In this document: one piece after another, positions 1 to 11,613 of the stretch
Numbering within the stretch: the first letter of the stretch is position 1
Layout: every line of letters begins with the position of its first letter
Assembly: GCA_030141605.1 (NCBI GenBank)
Contig: JAQGDQ010000065.1
Location: 139,001-203,000, forward strand
Origin: Tubiluchus corallicola
Taxonomy: Eukaryota > Priapulida > Priapulimorpha > Priapulimorphida > Tubiluchidae
Direction of reading: 5' to 3'
DNA length: 64,000 nucleotides
Notes under the pieces: generated by a model
What the model was told of the DNA's origin: nothing
Seen by the model: the letters and a program-made list of their open reading frames with translations, nothing else
The model's database searches: none
Made by a program: the position numbers and the translations under genes

Positions 1-52
1 GGGGTGGTTGCTTGATGACCCCTGGTCCTTCACCTTCCCGTCTCTATTTTTG

Positions 53-890
53 TCAATATAATTTACTGACTTTAATTTCATGCACTTGTGACCTACTGAG
101 AGAGACAAATAAAAAATTTTGAATAATTTTTTGAACTGAAAAAATACTAATCCACTCAATGCTGTTGGCATATAGTTGGTGTATTAGGAATAGCTTGTAG
201 GGATCTCGTGCAGGGTAAATGTGACCAATCATATGGCAAGGTAAATTTTCTACGGAGGTGGCACTGTTATTGTGCTCTGTAGGTAAAACATTTTCGTTTT
301 GTAGTGCATCGGCTAGGTACAACATAAGAAGCACTGGGTTAAAGCAGTCACCTCGAGGAATGCCAGGGTTAGTTTTCAAAGTTCTTCCTATAGTACTGCC
401 TAGTTTTTTTGTGAAGCCTGACATCCTTAAATAGGACTGTTATCATGTGTAATTCATCTGGTTGTAAAGCTTATTTTAAATCATCAAAATAGTATTCCTC
501 TATCAACAGTATCAAAAACCTTGCTCATATAAAACAGTAACAGAGTAGTTGAATAAGAACATGAAGTCATAGCTTTTTCGGTTAAGATTTTTTCAGACGT
601 GGTTAATTCTGTAGTGTTCTGCCTTTCTCTATAATGCAGTTTGACTAATTGGTATAGTGTTGTTCAGTCTGTCATCTATGTATGCGTCTGATAATTGCCA
701 AAATTTTCCTCGACAGATTTAGCAGAATTATTGGCCCGAAATTCTCTGCTGGTCCCCTTTTCATCTTTGGTTTTAGAATTGGCACCAGAACTCCTTCATT
801 AACTTCTTTTGGATAATTTCACGTTTCTGCAACATCATTGTGCTACACGGGTGCATTTATGATCTGGTAAATAAATGAAGTAAAATATAA
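53..890 (-). mobile_element. Decayed non-LTR retrotransposon, reverse transcriptase region
   Basis: Read on the minus strand from about 890 down to 53, several frames together give a reverse transcriptase. A 'VPILKP' block followed by 'GPAENFGPIILL' lies at about 720-805. A degraded 'MSKVFDTV' block (motif A) lies near 510-535. A 'GIPRGDCFNPVLLMLYLADAL' type block (motif B) lies in the open frame ending at 424. Frameshifts and stops separate the pieces, so this copy is dead. The same motif order and wording occur in the better preserved minus-strand copy at 49333-50640, so both probably belong to one family. No ends or target duplication were found. Confidence 0.7.
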
Positions 891-1460
891 CTTATTGCAA
901 GAGAAACTGATAATGATTATCATTCACGCTTTTGCCCAGGGAGTGGCTACAAATGAAAAGTCTCGGAGAAGTGTGGTGTGGGAGTTATTTAAAATTTTAG
1001 TCATCAACATTTACCGTCAGTCGGAATCACTGAACGTTTAACGTAAACGTAAACAAATAACTAAAGACTGAAGTTTGCCAGTTGTTGAAGGTAAACTTAG
1101 TGATTGAGCTTGATTACTAAGATTGAGTAGAGCGATAGGCATGTAACCGTTTAATGTGTCAGTGTCATGTCGGATGGGAGGGGACGTACAGTTAATTAAA
1201 TACGTTACAAGTCATGGCGTGTTATTTCGGCACACTTGCAGTTTATGTGGTTCTCCGTACACCCTACTGCCTTCCTATATCAGTCCCACTGCCGACACTA
1301 CATCCCACTCCAAACCTCCCCTCCCTCTCTTGCCCCATCGCCAAACCGCCAGGCTGTCCAACCCAACCTGCCATGCCGCAAGTTCGCCAAAACTAATTGG
1401 TTGACGAACTTATTAGGTTAGATAGCTAACTAACTAACTAATTAACAATCTTCGTACAGT
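891..1460. other. Gene-free stretch, nothing recognised
   Basis: There are short open frames around 1156-1421, but they overlap in all three plus frames over a C-rich low-complexity tract (about 1300-1380) and show no protein family features. I see no RNA gene or repeat here. Confidence 0.4.
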
Positions 1461-2204
1461 CACCTTTTTGGCGCTATTACACTTTTGCACCGCCTAGCTT
1501 TTCCTGGCCTATTGGTTGTTTTCACGCCTGCAGGCCAGAAAGCAGACCAACAGGCGTAATATACACCATATTCCCATAATATTATTGCTTCTTGCGCTTT
1601 ATAAGTCCAGATTAAAATCATGCATTACTTACCTACAGCCGCCATTAAAAGCTACACGTGAATAACCGTGTTTACATCACTGATGGTCAATCGCTCTCGC
1701 GCAGTGACGTATGTGGCCCTTAACCTGTATTTTTAGTTTCTTCGCATAATTTATGATTATTAGGGTTGCAGCTACGGGAGTTTGTATCGTATCGCGGGAA
1801 ATTATTTTAGACGACTACAGTTATTTATCATTAATTTTATTTATTACTGTAGTATTATTACTATTAGATTATAAAAAAAGTAAAGGTTTTTTCTTTATTT
1901 CGGTAAATGCGGTGAAGATGAAAGTGTGTCACGTGCCTTTTAAGCTAGGCCCTGATAATGCATAAACTAGTACGAAATTTGTCACGTGACTACACACACA
2001 AACAAGATGGCGATACGCCCTGTATAGGCGTAGAACTGTGAATACAGCGTAATTATTGGTAATTATACCTAAATATATTATTAGATTAGCGGAAACATTC
2101 ACTGATGACGTAAGAATAATAGAATGATGACTTACGAGCCTAAAAACGAGTAATAACCTATAAAAAGCTAGGCGGTGCGAAAGTGTAATAGCGCCCACCT
2201 TTTT
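1461..2204. mobile_element. MITE with 33-bp terminal inverted repeats and 9-bp target duplication (Mutator-like)
   Basis: The terminal inverted repeats are 1470-1502 and 2163-2195. They match at 32 of 33 positions and start GGCGCTATTACACTTT. Each is flanked directly by the same nine bases, CACCTTTTT (1461-1469 and 2196-2204), which is a perfect target-site duplication. The element itself is 726 bp. Its internal open frames are short and unlike a transposase, so it is a non-autonomous element. A 9-bp duplication with moderately long inverted repeats is typical of Mutator-like elements; that superfamily assignment is inference from these two traits. Confidence 0.8.
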
Positions 2205-5200
2205 TGTATGGTATGAAGCCTCAAATTATCATACATCCTAATGTTAATTGTTTTGTTGTATAAACCAGAACCCTGCTTTGCTGGTTGCACCACATTTCGA
2301 AAGAGAAACAAAATTTTACAAAACAACGCAGGTAGGGTACACCAGTTACTGGCGCACACACACACACACGCTGCAAAATGGCGCATGTATGATGTAGAGA
2401 AAATTTGCCCGAAGCTCTTTTTAACTTTTCAATAAGTTTGCACTTTGTTTTTTTTTTGCGAAAGCTGTCGCGCAGTAGTAGATAAAAAATGTCACTCTCT
2501 CTGGTAACTCCCAAATGAAAATATTTCATGAAAGCGGTTTGACTTAGTCCGTTCTCACAACGCTAACAGTAAGTTTTTTGAAATTATTTTTTTATAAATA
2601 GGATGTATGTTTCAACTTTTCTTTACACCAGTGTGTAGATAAAAGATGCATCTTTCTATTGTAGTCCTGCTTTCAGCGATATTTCTGATTTGGGTGATGT
2701 GAGAGTGCCTTAAAAAACAACAATGTAAACTGCAATCTATCCATTAATTCTATGATTTCCTGCAAAGTTATCGCTATCATAAGGTAGACCCCCTGGTTAG
2801 TGCATTGATTGTTGGTGACCGTAACTCAGCATTTTGAGAATGGATCGCCCAGCTACTGGACTAATTTAACACATCGACGAACCTCGGATTTAACTCTGTC
2901 GCCTGCTTGCACCCATCTGCTTTAGTCCACAATCCAGAGATGGGGTGCAAACGACCTTGTGCGATTTGCCTTTGCCCCACTTCACTTATATTGCTTTGAC
3001 TGACATGTTGTATATTGACACCACTGCACAGAACAGTAGGTTATGCCATTAGAAAACTTTTGTTGCCATGGAGCTAACATGTAGTACATAATAGACACAT
3101 AAACACTGGGAAGCTCCCTTTCATGGATCGACAACTTTGAATGAAAATATGTGCTGTCGTTTTGTACAGCTTCCCTGGATGCAACACTTGATTAATTTAT
3201 ATGCATGTCCACTAGTCTAGGGATGCACCGAATGTTCGGATCGTTGAATGCTTTCTCTGAATATCAGTATAAAAATCCTATCCGGTAAACTTCGGTTGTA
3301 ATCACTAAAGGTTCGGTGTACTGAAATTACTTTTTTAATAGTTGTCACATTCGGTGAAAATTATATTTATAACAAATCGCATATTTCCGTATAATGCTTA
3401 GAAAAATTTATCCGAAAAAAAGCTGATAATAAGCAGTGAACATCGCAAAACACCCAACATTTCGCTTTCTGTTTTTGTATGATAACTCGAAGAATGCAAT
3501 GCACCGTCAGTACACAAGTCGTGTCAATGCGTAATAACATGGTGGTGCTGTATTCGCATATATGCAGTGTATTGGCTTATACGCAGCGAAATGAATGAGA
3601 ACTCAAGTTAGTAAACAAGCTTTTGCAGTTACGTTTTGAGCAGCTTTGAAAGAATTAAGACTATTTTTAAAATACCCAATACTTTATTGCATAATGTTAG
3701 TCATTAAACACAAAGACAGATTTATAGTAATCAGAACAATTTTACATAATTCGTCACTATCCTAAAACGATAAAACATTGCAGAGCTTTTAATTCCTTTC
3801 AATTGAAATTACAAGAAAGAACTAATGAATGGCATACTTGGAGTGTGAAATGACTCTACCAATACTTAATGCCTTACACTTCTCCAAGTTGAGATCCATT
3901 TGCCACTTATAATACCAGTGGCATTGTTATCAAATTGACAGTTAAAATGTGCTGTTGAGTTAGATGCTTTAATTTATATTTTGGTATCATCTGCAAATAA
4001 TTTATTTGCACAGGCAATGCTATTAATAGGGAACGGAACAAAGTGTCTCTACTCTGGAACTTCGGATTTTGAATCCGAGCTTTGATATGGATCCGACGGC
4101 CAGTTTTACTTTAACTGCTTTGCATCCATTTCTAATTCTGTAAAAAGTGTGAAGCAGTCTTCATAATTCATGTTTAATTAAATTAAGCAACAAATCTGTG
4201 TCATCGAGTGCTGCAAAAATTTTTGTAATTTCCCTTTTTACCAGTTCGATCTCTAACAAAAATTAAATTTTGTAGCGTGCACTTTGTCATATGATCTTGA
4301 ATTTCTGTAAAAGTTATGCACTACATAAATTATTCGTTAATTTTTCACCACTGATATAACATACTCACATAAGATTTCGGTTATTTTGCTTCAAAGCACA
4401 GACAAAATTTTAGCGCATGTTGTGTTTAATTTCTTATTTGCTTTCTAAGGCTTAATTTAGTTTAAAATAAGAAAGTGCAATTGTAAATTGTCAAAATTTC
4501 TCTGAATTCTTTATACATAGTACTGTGCACATTTTGCATAGTAGCAGCAATATTTTCTAAATGGCAATAAATAAAGATCAAAGCAAGCTGATGATGAACT
4601 AAGGCAAAAACTAAATCTGAATTAAGAAACTGATACTGTGTTTAGCAAGACCATTATAACTCAACAAAACTTATAACATCCATTGCAACTCGCACTGCTT
4701 CAAAACACAGCAACTAAGATGAAAAACCGAACTAACATTAAGTAACAAGATATGGATTTAATCTAGTATTGAAAATTAAGTGAATTAAATATTCTGATTT
4801 GGTTTGGCTTCTGAAATTGCAGAAATGTGTAATTCAGGCTTCAGATTAGATTTGGTTTTGGAAATGAAGTAAAAATGTCCTACTCCTAATTATTAGACAA
4901 ATTCATTGATTTAAAGTGTAAATAATAATGGTCTGATGACACTGCTTGTGGAATAAATGATGTGATAGAACTCCTTGTAGATTTGTTTCCGTTTGCAACT
5001 ATACATTGTAGGTACATCGTAGAAATGAAGACCTCGACATGTGAAACCTCACTCCAAATGGTGAAATTTTACAAAGCTAGTACAAGTTGCCAGCTTACCA
5101 TGCGCAATTAAAAGGAATTTTTACCTGTTGCGACCGAATTTATTTAAACAAACGAATCGAAATGGAATTTTGCAAAATTTCGACCAAATTTCTTAGGAAA

Positions 5201-6740
5201 AAATCACCGAAACAAAACTTTACCAAATTTTTTTCTACCAACGAAACGAACCGCAAATTCGTTTCGATCCAGCAACCGAAATCTGGCTGTTTCCGAATTT
5301 CAGCCCTGGTGTAACTTTTGTGGCTGGCAATTATTGTACGAGGCCTTTACAATATTTGCCAATTATTAATTTATTTTAAGGAACTGCTGGGTGTCATCCA
5401 TAAATGCCAGGCCGCATGATTACTTTATGTTATATCGACACTTTTATGTGAGAGAAAAAGAGCTCTACATAAACATGCTGTTATGGTGTGGGCATTGCGC
5501 ATACACATGTTTGTTGGTAATTGCTAGGTTAAACATTTAATAGCTTATGTTTCTATTTACAAACTGTAATGTATTCTAAATTTAATGTAGTTGGGCTATT
5601 GTATGTAAAGCAATTTTTGACTGCCACCCATACCCCATATAGGTGTTGAGCTTCTGGTATTTTTGTTATGTATGCTTTTTGTAGAAAAGTTTGCAAAATT
5701 GTTCAACCAAAATTGTTCAGTAAGTTATCCAGAACTTGAAATTCGTGATCTCAAATGGGCGAAATAGATCATTTAATGTGCTGTGCTGCACAAGTGGTAA
5801 TACAGTTCTAACAAACCACAAGTCAATCTGTGTTTCTTAAATAACATTTGAACAAATAACATTGCAGTTGTGGAAATTTACTGTGTGTTGTTAAATATTC
5901 CTTGAGTCTTGATGTCATTGCATTGAAGTGAAAGGCAGTTTTGGAGACTTTAGAACAGAAGCTTCAACCTGCCATTTATATCAAACTTTATATAGATTTG
6001 TTTAATTCTTCTAAGGTACAGTGTAAATATATGTATTGAAATCAGTGTAAACAAATGAGCAGAGATTGGGTAGTTCTACTAAAAAAGTTTTTTAAGAGTA
6101 AAATGAACTTAGTTCAAATTCAAGTTCCTCCCAGCCAGAATGAACTTTTCTCAAGCTCAAATTCACAGTCGGGTTGTGGCAAAGTTCAAGTTCCAATTTG
6201 GTAGTAACTGCTTAAATAGCCCCACTGATCAATTACCTATGCAGGTCTACACATGTGGCTATTTAACTGGAATTTGCCTTGCAAATTTTTCTTGTATTTG
6301 GATGCATTTGCTTTAATTTTATCAAGAATTTGGCTTTCATATGACTCCATTATCGACAACTCTTGCATTGATACCTGAAGATCTTGCATATTGAGCACTG
6401 GTGTATATTAACACCACAATGTCCAGTGATTCAAGTAATGGAAATTGTTTTTTCATTTTTTCTGAGTTTCTAGTTTAGTAGGTTGAACTTGACGCCCAAG
6501 TTCAAATTTCCCTTTCAATGAACTTGTCACGCTCAAGTTCAAAATTACTTTTCTGAATTCCTGAGTTCACAAAAAGGCAATAAATTCCCGGAATTCCTTC
6601 AGAAGATGAGTGCCCAGAACTCCTTCACAAAATGGGCTTGTGGAGTGCTCCTTTACCTGTGAACCGTAAATGAGTACTGTTGTGTTAACATTCTTTCTAA
6701 AGTAATGATTCTAAACTGTATATGTCTATTTTCTTTCCAG
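2205..6740. other. Gene-free AT-rich region with simple repeats and possible hAT fragments
   Basis: No coding region is supported. A (CA)7 run lies at 2355-2369. At 3218 a sequence begins TAGGGATGCACCGAATGTTC and is followed by several TTCGG motifs. At about 5130-5308 another stretch rich in CGAAA/TTTCG ends with the reverse complement of CAGGGCTGAAATTCGG. Both resemble ends of hAT-type DNA transposons. They do not share an 8-bp target duplication and may be unrelated remnants. The last kilobase presumably includes promoter or 5' UTR sequence of the adducin gene, but no specific signal could be defined. Confidence 0.35.
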
Positions 6741-6785
6741 GTTAGCTTTTGTGTGCCCCTTTGCAGATCGAAGGAACTAGAAATT

Positions 6786-8909
6786 ATGGAGCCTCAGACA
6801 AATGGTCCACCAAATGGAGACCGATTCATTGACAATTTTGATCCTGACGATCCTGAATACATTAGAGAACATCAGAGGCCAGCGGTAGTAAAAGAGGATA
6901 TGCGAGGAATCGAACGTCAAAAGAGGGTTAACTTGATAATGAACAGTCAAGCATTCCGGGAGGAGCTTGAAGACATTGTTGCAAGTCAGATCAAATCCGG
7001 GCCTCATCCTGCCAGCTTGATAGCTCTTCAGCAAATCTCGGAACTTGTCTTGCCTAAAGCCAGATTCAACCAAAGCGTTGGGGGACCAATGAGCAAAGCA
7101 GGCTTAGCTCCCATTCTGCCAATTGCTGATGTCCGTGGTGCAGATGCGTCTGGTTATGCAAAGGGAGAGAAATTGCTTCGCTGCAAGGTGGCATCCCTAT
7201 TTCGCTTAGTAGATCTTCAAGGATGGACGCATGGAATCTACAATCACATCTCAGCAAGAGTGAGCCAGGATGAGGAGCATTTCCTAATTAATCCATTTGG
7301 TCTTCTATTTAATGAAATCACGGCTTCTACATTGGTGAAATGCAACATGCAAGGAGATGTGGTTGATCCAGGAAGCACTGTTCTTGGTGTGAATCGCGCT
7401 GGGTTTTTGCTGCATTCAGCCATACATGCTGCAAGGCCCACAGTCAGGTGTATCATACATCTTCATACACAACCCGCTGCTGCAGTGTCATCAATGAAGT
7501 GTGGTTTACTGCCACTGAGCCAAGAAGCCATGATATGTGGAGAAGTTTCATATCATGAGTATCAAGGAATACTTGTAGATGACGATGAACGAGAAGCAAT
7601 CAGAAATGACCTTGGTCCTTCAAATAAAATCATGTTCTTGCGTAATCATGGATTTGTAGCCTGTGGAGAGACCGTTGAAGAGGCATGGCACTATGCATGG
7701 AATTGCATGGTGGCTTGTGAGACGCAGGTACGAGCTTTGCGAGCTGGTCTTGATAATCTAATTACACCATCTGCAGATATTGTTCGCAAAGTCCATGAGG
7801 TTGGGAGCCAAGGTGGCGGTGGTGTTAATGGCATAAAAGAAGATGCAGCGATTAGATGGGGCACTGGGCAGTTGGAGTTTGAAGCACTAATGCGATGGAT
7901 GGATAACTGTGGCTACCGCACTGGCTACATTTATAGACAGCCAGTAGTTAGAGTTGATAGCATTCGTAAGGGCTTTGAAGAAGTAGAGCATCCACCAGCA
8001 GCAAGTGGGCTTACTTATGTCTTTGATGAAGAGGATGCTGCCAAGCAGCAAGCATCACTGCAGAATGCTCTGGAAGCTAGGAAGCAAGCAGAGAGAGCTA
8101 AATGGCTCAATACCCCTAACATGTATGAGAAAATTGAAATTGAAGAAACTGGAACACCCAATCCTAAGAAGATTGCTAAGTGGAAAGAAGCTGGTGGAGT
8201 AACATCTCCAGTAAAATCTACACCTATTAAAGTTGATGCTAATCAGTTTATACCTACAAATACTGACAAGAAGGAATTCAAGAACTTGCAGTCATCTATG
8301 AAGAGTGAAAGACTGAAAGGGAAAATCACGTCAGGGCCACAGTCCAAGATTTTAGAGGGTTTGACTTGGGAGGAGGCACAGAAGTTACAGAATGACGCTG
8401 TAGACAGTGCTCTGAGTGGATCTCAAGATCACGTAGTTGCTTTTGGAGCTGCTTCAAAGGGTATCATTAGTCGAGATCAACAACACAATGTCCAGGTGTA
8501 CAGAACCTACTATGCTGCTAATCCATTTGACAATGTCACAGATGAAGATTTGGAAAAATACAAGCAAGATATTGAGAGAAAAGAAAGAGGCGAACCATCT
8601 CCTCCACCTCCATGCGAACCACTGCCCCTCAAAATTGAAGAGCAGGTACCACAGAAACATGCGGAAGAACATGGGCAAGGAGATGCAGATGTACCTCAGA
8701 GTCCAGTTTCTGATGAACCCGATGGTGGAGACGAGGATAAAACTGCAACAATGCGGTCAACAGATAGTGCTGACATAGAAGGCTCGCCACAAAAAGATGT
8801 CACTGCACCAGCAAGCAAAGAAAAAAAGAAAAAGAAGGGGTTCCGCACACCGTCGTTCCTTAAAGGGAAGAAGAAAGATAAGCACAAGAAAGATGAAAGC
8901 CACGAATAA
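6786..8909 (+). CDS. ADD1: Adducin (membrane-skeleton protein), 707 aa, uninterrupted coding exon
   Basis: Adducin caps and bundles actin filaments and recruits spectrin at the membrane skeleton. I chose the ATG at 6786, which gives MEPQTNGPPNGDR. The frame stays open for 27 more codons upstream, but these cross likely splice acceptors (TTTCCAG ending 6740, TTTGCAG ending near 6766), so upstream sequence is probably intron or 5' UTR. Residues about 1-125 match the adducin head. Residues about 130-315 form the class II aldolase-like domain, with the HLH pair near 225-227 and 'FLRNHGF' near 285. A charged neck and tail follow. The C-terminus (about 678-707) is a lysine-rich MARCKS-related domain containing RTPSFLKGKKK, with Ser690 in the position of the known PKC site. 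All main adducin domains are present. Vertebrate adducin coding regions are split by many introns; this one has none. It converges with the SLC15A4-like gene downstream. The symbol marks family membership, since invertebrates usually have a single adducin. Confidence 0.96.
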   Translation: MEPQTNGPPNGDRFIDNFDPDDPEYIREHQRPAVVKEDMRGIERQKRVNLIMNSQAFREELEDIVASQIKSGPHPASLIALQQISELVLPKARFNQSVGGPMSKAGLAPILPIADVRGADASGYAKGEKLLRCKVASLFRLVDLQGWTHGIYNHISARVSQDEEHFLINPFGLLFNEITASTLVKCNMQGDVVDPGSTVLGVNRAGFLLHSAIHAARPTVRCIIHLHTQPAAAVSSMKCGLLPLSQEAMICGEVSYHEYQGILVDDDEREAIRNDLGPSNKIMFLRNHGFVACGETVEEAWHYAWNCMVACETQVRALRAGLDNLITPSADIVRKVHEVGSQGGGGVNGIKEDAAIRWGTGQLEFEALMRWMDNCGYRTGYIYRQPVVRVDSIRKGFEEVEHPPAASGLTYVFDEEDAAKQQASLQNALEARKQAERAKWLNTPNMYEKIEIEETGTPNPKKIAKWKEAGGVTSPVKSTPIKVDANQFIPTNTDKKEFKNLQSSMKSERLKGKITSGPQSKILEGLTWEEAQKLQNDAVDSALSGSQDHVVAFGAASKGIISRDQQHNVQVYRTYYAANPFDNVTDEDLEKYKQDIERKERGEPSPPPPCEPLPLKIEEQVPQKHAEEHGQGDADVPQSPVSDEPDGGDEDKTATMRSTDSADIEGSPQKDVTAPASKEKKKKKGFRTPSFLKGKKKDKHKKDESHE

Positions 8910-11613
8910 ACAGGCACACGGATGATTTCTTTTTTAAGCAAAATGGTAATGTGTTGACTAGATAAGCTTTTACAAATTGTGCCATCTTATGAGGATTTAA
9001 ACAAGTCACAATTTTGAGAAAGATAACTGCATTGTGATATTTTCTAAGGTAATGTTGTAAGAAAGGTGGTTTTCATTAGAAATTGATTTTTAGCATTTAC
9101 AAGATAGTAGAAAAAAATTCTCTTGTTTCGCATTTAATTGATGGATTTAAAATTTTTCAAACAGCTTGTACTCTTGTAATGAGATTGTATTCAGATACAG
9201 TTTGGTGTCCAACTAGTTTTGTGTAACGCGAGAATGGCACCGGCACTTTGACAGTATAAGTATGTGTGAGATCTGACACATTTTGCTCGTTTTTTTTCTG
9301 AATGCTGCTTTTATTTAATACAGTCCTCCGTAGTTGTAGGCCTGTTATGAGCGGTTTTAAACTTTTTAGTAACATTTTAACCATTATTCTGTATTATCTT
9401 CTTGCGTGTGCTTTAGAGCAGTTGCTAAATGTTATCTAAATATATTTAACATTAACATAAATTTGATAAGACTCAATATAAACAAGACACATCTGTGTGA
9501 CAAGTGTCACACTTTTATTATGGAGTATGATGTTCTAACTCATCCAGTATATTGTGTTACCGTTTTTATTTTGAATCTTAGTTGGATGCACATTACGTCA
9601 ATTTTAGTTGTCAAATAGTTGTAGATGTTTAATTTACTCCAGTTTGCTTTAAGAAAGATGTTTGTGTGTATTATACACCAGCTGATAGTTAGTGTTCATA
9701 ATGGTTGTGTAGATGTGCATGCATTTTTATTTTTTACATTATATTTTTCTTGTATATATTATGCTGCTGTCATTAATACACGTTGGGATTATTATTTAGT
9801 AGTGTTATAATCCAAAACAAAAATGCCAAAGCAGCATCAGTTACTTCGTTTTGTACTTGTAAAGTGGAGTTAGCAAGAGCTTTTATTTGCAAGTTTTTGC
9901 TCAGCCAGCTTTTGTGTTTTTGCTTTAATGATGAAGCTTTAGGTGCTGACTCAGTGGTTTGCTGAGGCATGTTTACCGCATGACAAAGAAATGGAATGTA
10001 TTACTCACAACAACATAAACAGCATTTTGAATATTATAGATTAAATTCTCTTAATGTAAGTATGCTTACACTATTTTACTGTACCAGCTCAAAAGAGACT
10101 TGAGTATAGTGAGTTAATATATTGCAACTTTACAAGCTGCTTCCACTGAAGAATTTGGACTTTTGTTCGTGTTTAGGTTGTTGAGGCAAACTTGTTGTTA
10201 TGTTAATTACGCTTCTTTTATATATAAAAACTGGTCATGTATTATATTGGATTATGAACAGTGTTATAAGAAGCAATGTGTGTTTGTAATTACCTTTTAA
10301 TCCCATGTAGAGATAGTTATGTGCTTCCAAAAGCATTTTATTTTTTTCTCTATGGCTTTAAGTTGGAACTGTTGTCTGATAGGACTTTCATTTTACTTAA
10401 TGGGCAACAGGAACTGCAATTTTTTGTGTATGCTAGTGTAAAATAAACAAGCTATCACCCACTGACAAATTTTAGTTAAGCTTAAAATGTTATGATGCAA
10501 GTGCAATAGAATATCACCACGAAGTAGATTCCTACTGTGTTATTTTTAGTTAGCCATGTTTTGCGCATTGTACCATTTCAGTGAACTGCAGACAAACATT
10601 AATAACTGTTTTTATGTTAATGATTTTTTATTATGTATTGAATAATTATCAAAAAATATAAATCATAAGTTAATTCATACAATATATATGACTGATTTTT
10701 GCATTTTTATGTTGGCAGTTCTTTATCGTCGTTATTATTATCTGTACACGTCAACAAATAGTATAGTACACATAAAGTTCATAGGCCATTATTACACGTA
10801 TATATTGTTCATATCTGCAACAAATTTTTATATAGAAATCATGTATCTAAAGTGATGTTTTTTACTGAAAAAATACGAGCTTGTTTTTTTAGCCCATTTT
10901 AAACACAAAATAGACATACATAAGGTGAAAACGTGTGTACATGTAGTAGTACACGGGGAGAGGCGGTTAATGGCTTAGTAGTGATCTTGCTTGGAAAGCT
11001 GACCAACGACAAGTCATAATAAAGCAATTTGAAGACCGCAGTCCCATAAACAAGATTTTTGCAGAAAATACTGAAACGTTGCCGTTTCCCTCTGTATGAA
11101 TAGCAAGTATGTTACCTAGTAATGCTGGCCTGATAGTACAGGTGTGCAAAAAAGTTTCAAGCATCTTTATTAAGGTATATAAAATACGACTACATTAAGT
11201 TACATAAGTTGTTTGAAACCAACAACAACTACAGGTTAACTCATCTTTCACAATTTTATGTTAATTGTACTGACACAATGTTTCTGCACTATGTAATGGT
11301 AGGTGGGCTCCAATTTACTGTGTTTGTCAAAAAGCCTAAACCCCGAAGCAGTGTTTATTTTTTATGTGTTGGTGCAATGTTACTTCAGTGCCGGTGCTGA
11401 GATACACAATTACACATAGGTGTTCTTGTCCATGTACAAGGAAAATGTTAAAAACAGTTTCTACATGTTTATTTGGCTAAGCAAATGCAGCTTCAACAAG
11501 TGTCAAGTATCGTCTCACTGCAATACAAGTTCAAAAACTGAAGAACTAACGTTCACTTTGGATTATTTCACCAAAGTATGTTTGTTTTAATAATGAGATC
11601 CAACAGCAGGCAA
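8910..11613. other. Shared 3' region between convergent adducin and SLC15A4-like genes
   Basis: No coding region is supported; the short frames here lack family features. This stretch must hold both 3' UTRs. An AATAAA polyadenylation hexamer for the plus-strand gene lies at 10442-10447. Candidate hexamers for the minus-strand gene (TTTATT as written) lie at 11166-11171 and 11468-11473. Which ones are used cannot be told from sequence. Confidence 0.45.

Noticed and set aside
1156-1421. Three overlapping plus-strand open frames of 60-82 codons
   Set aside because: They overlap the same C-rich tract in all three frames and show no family features.
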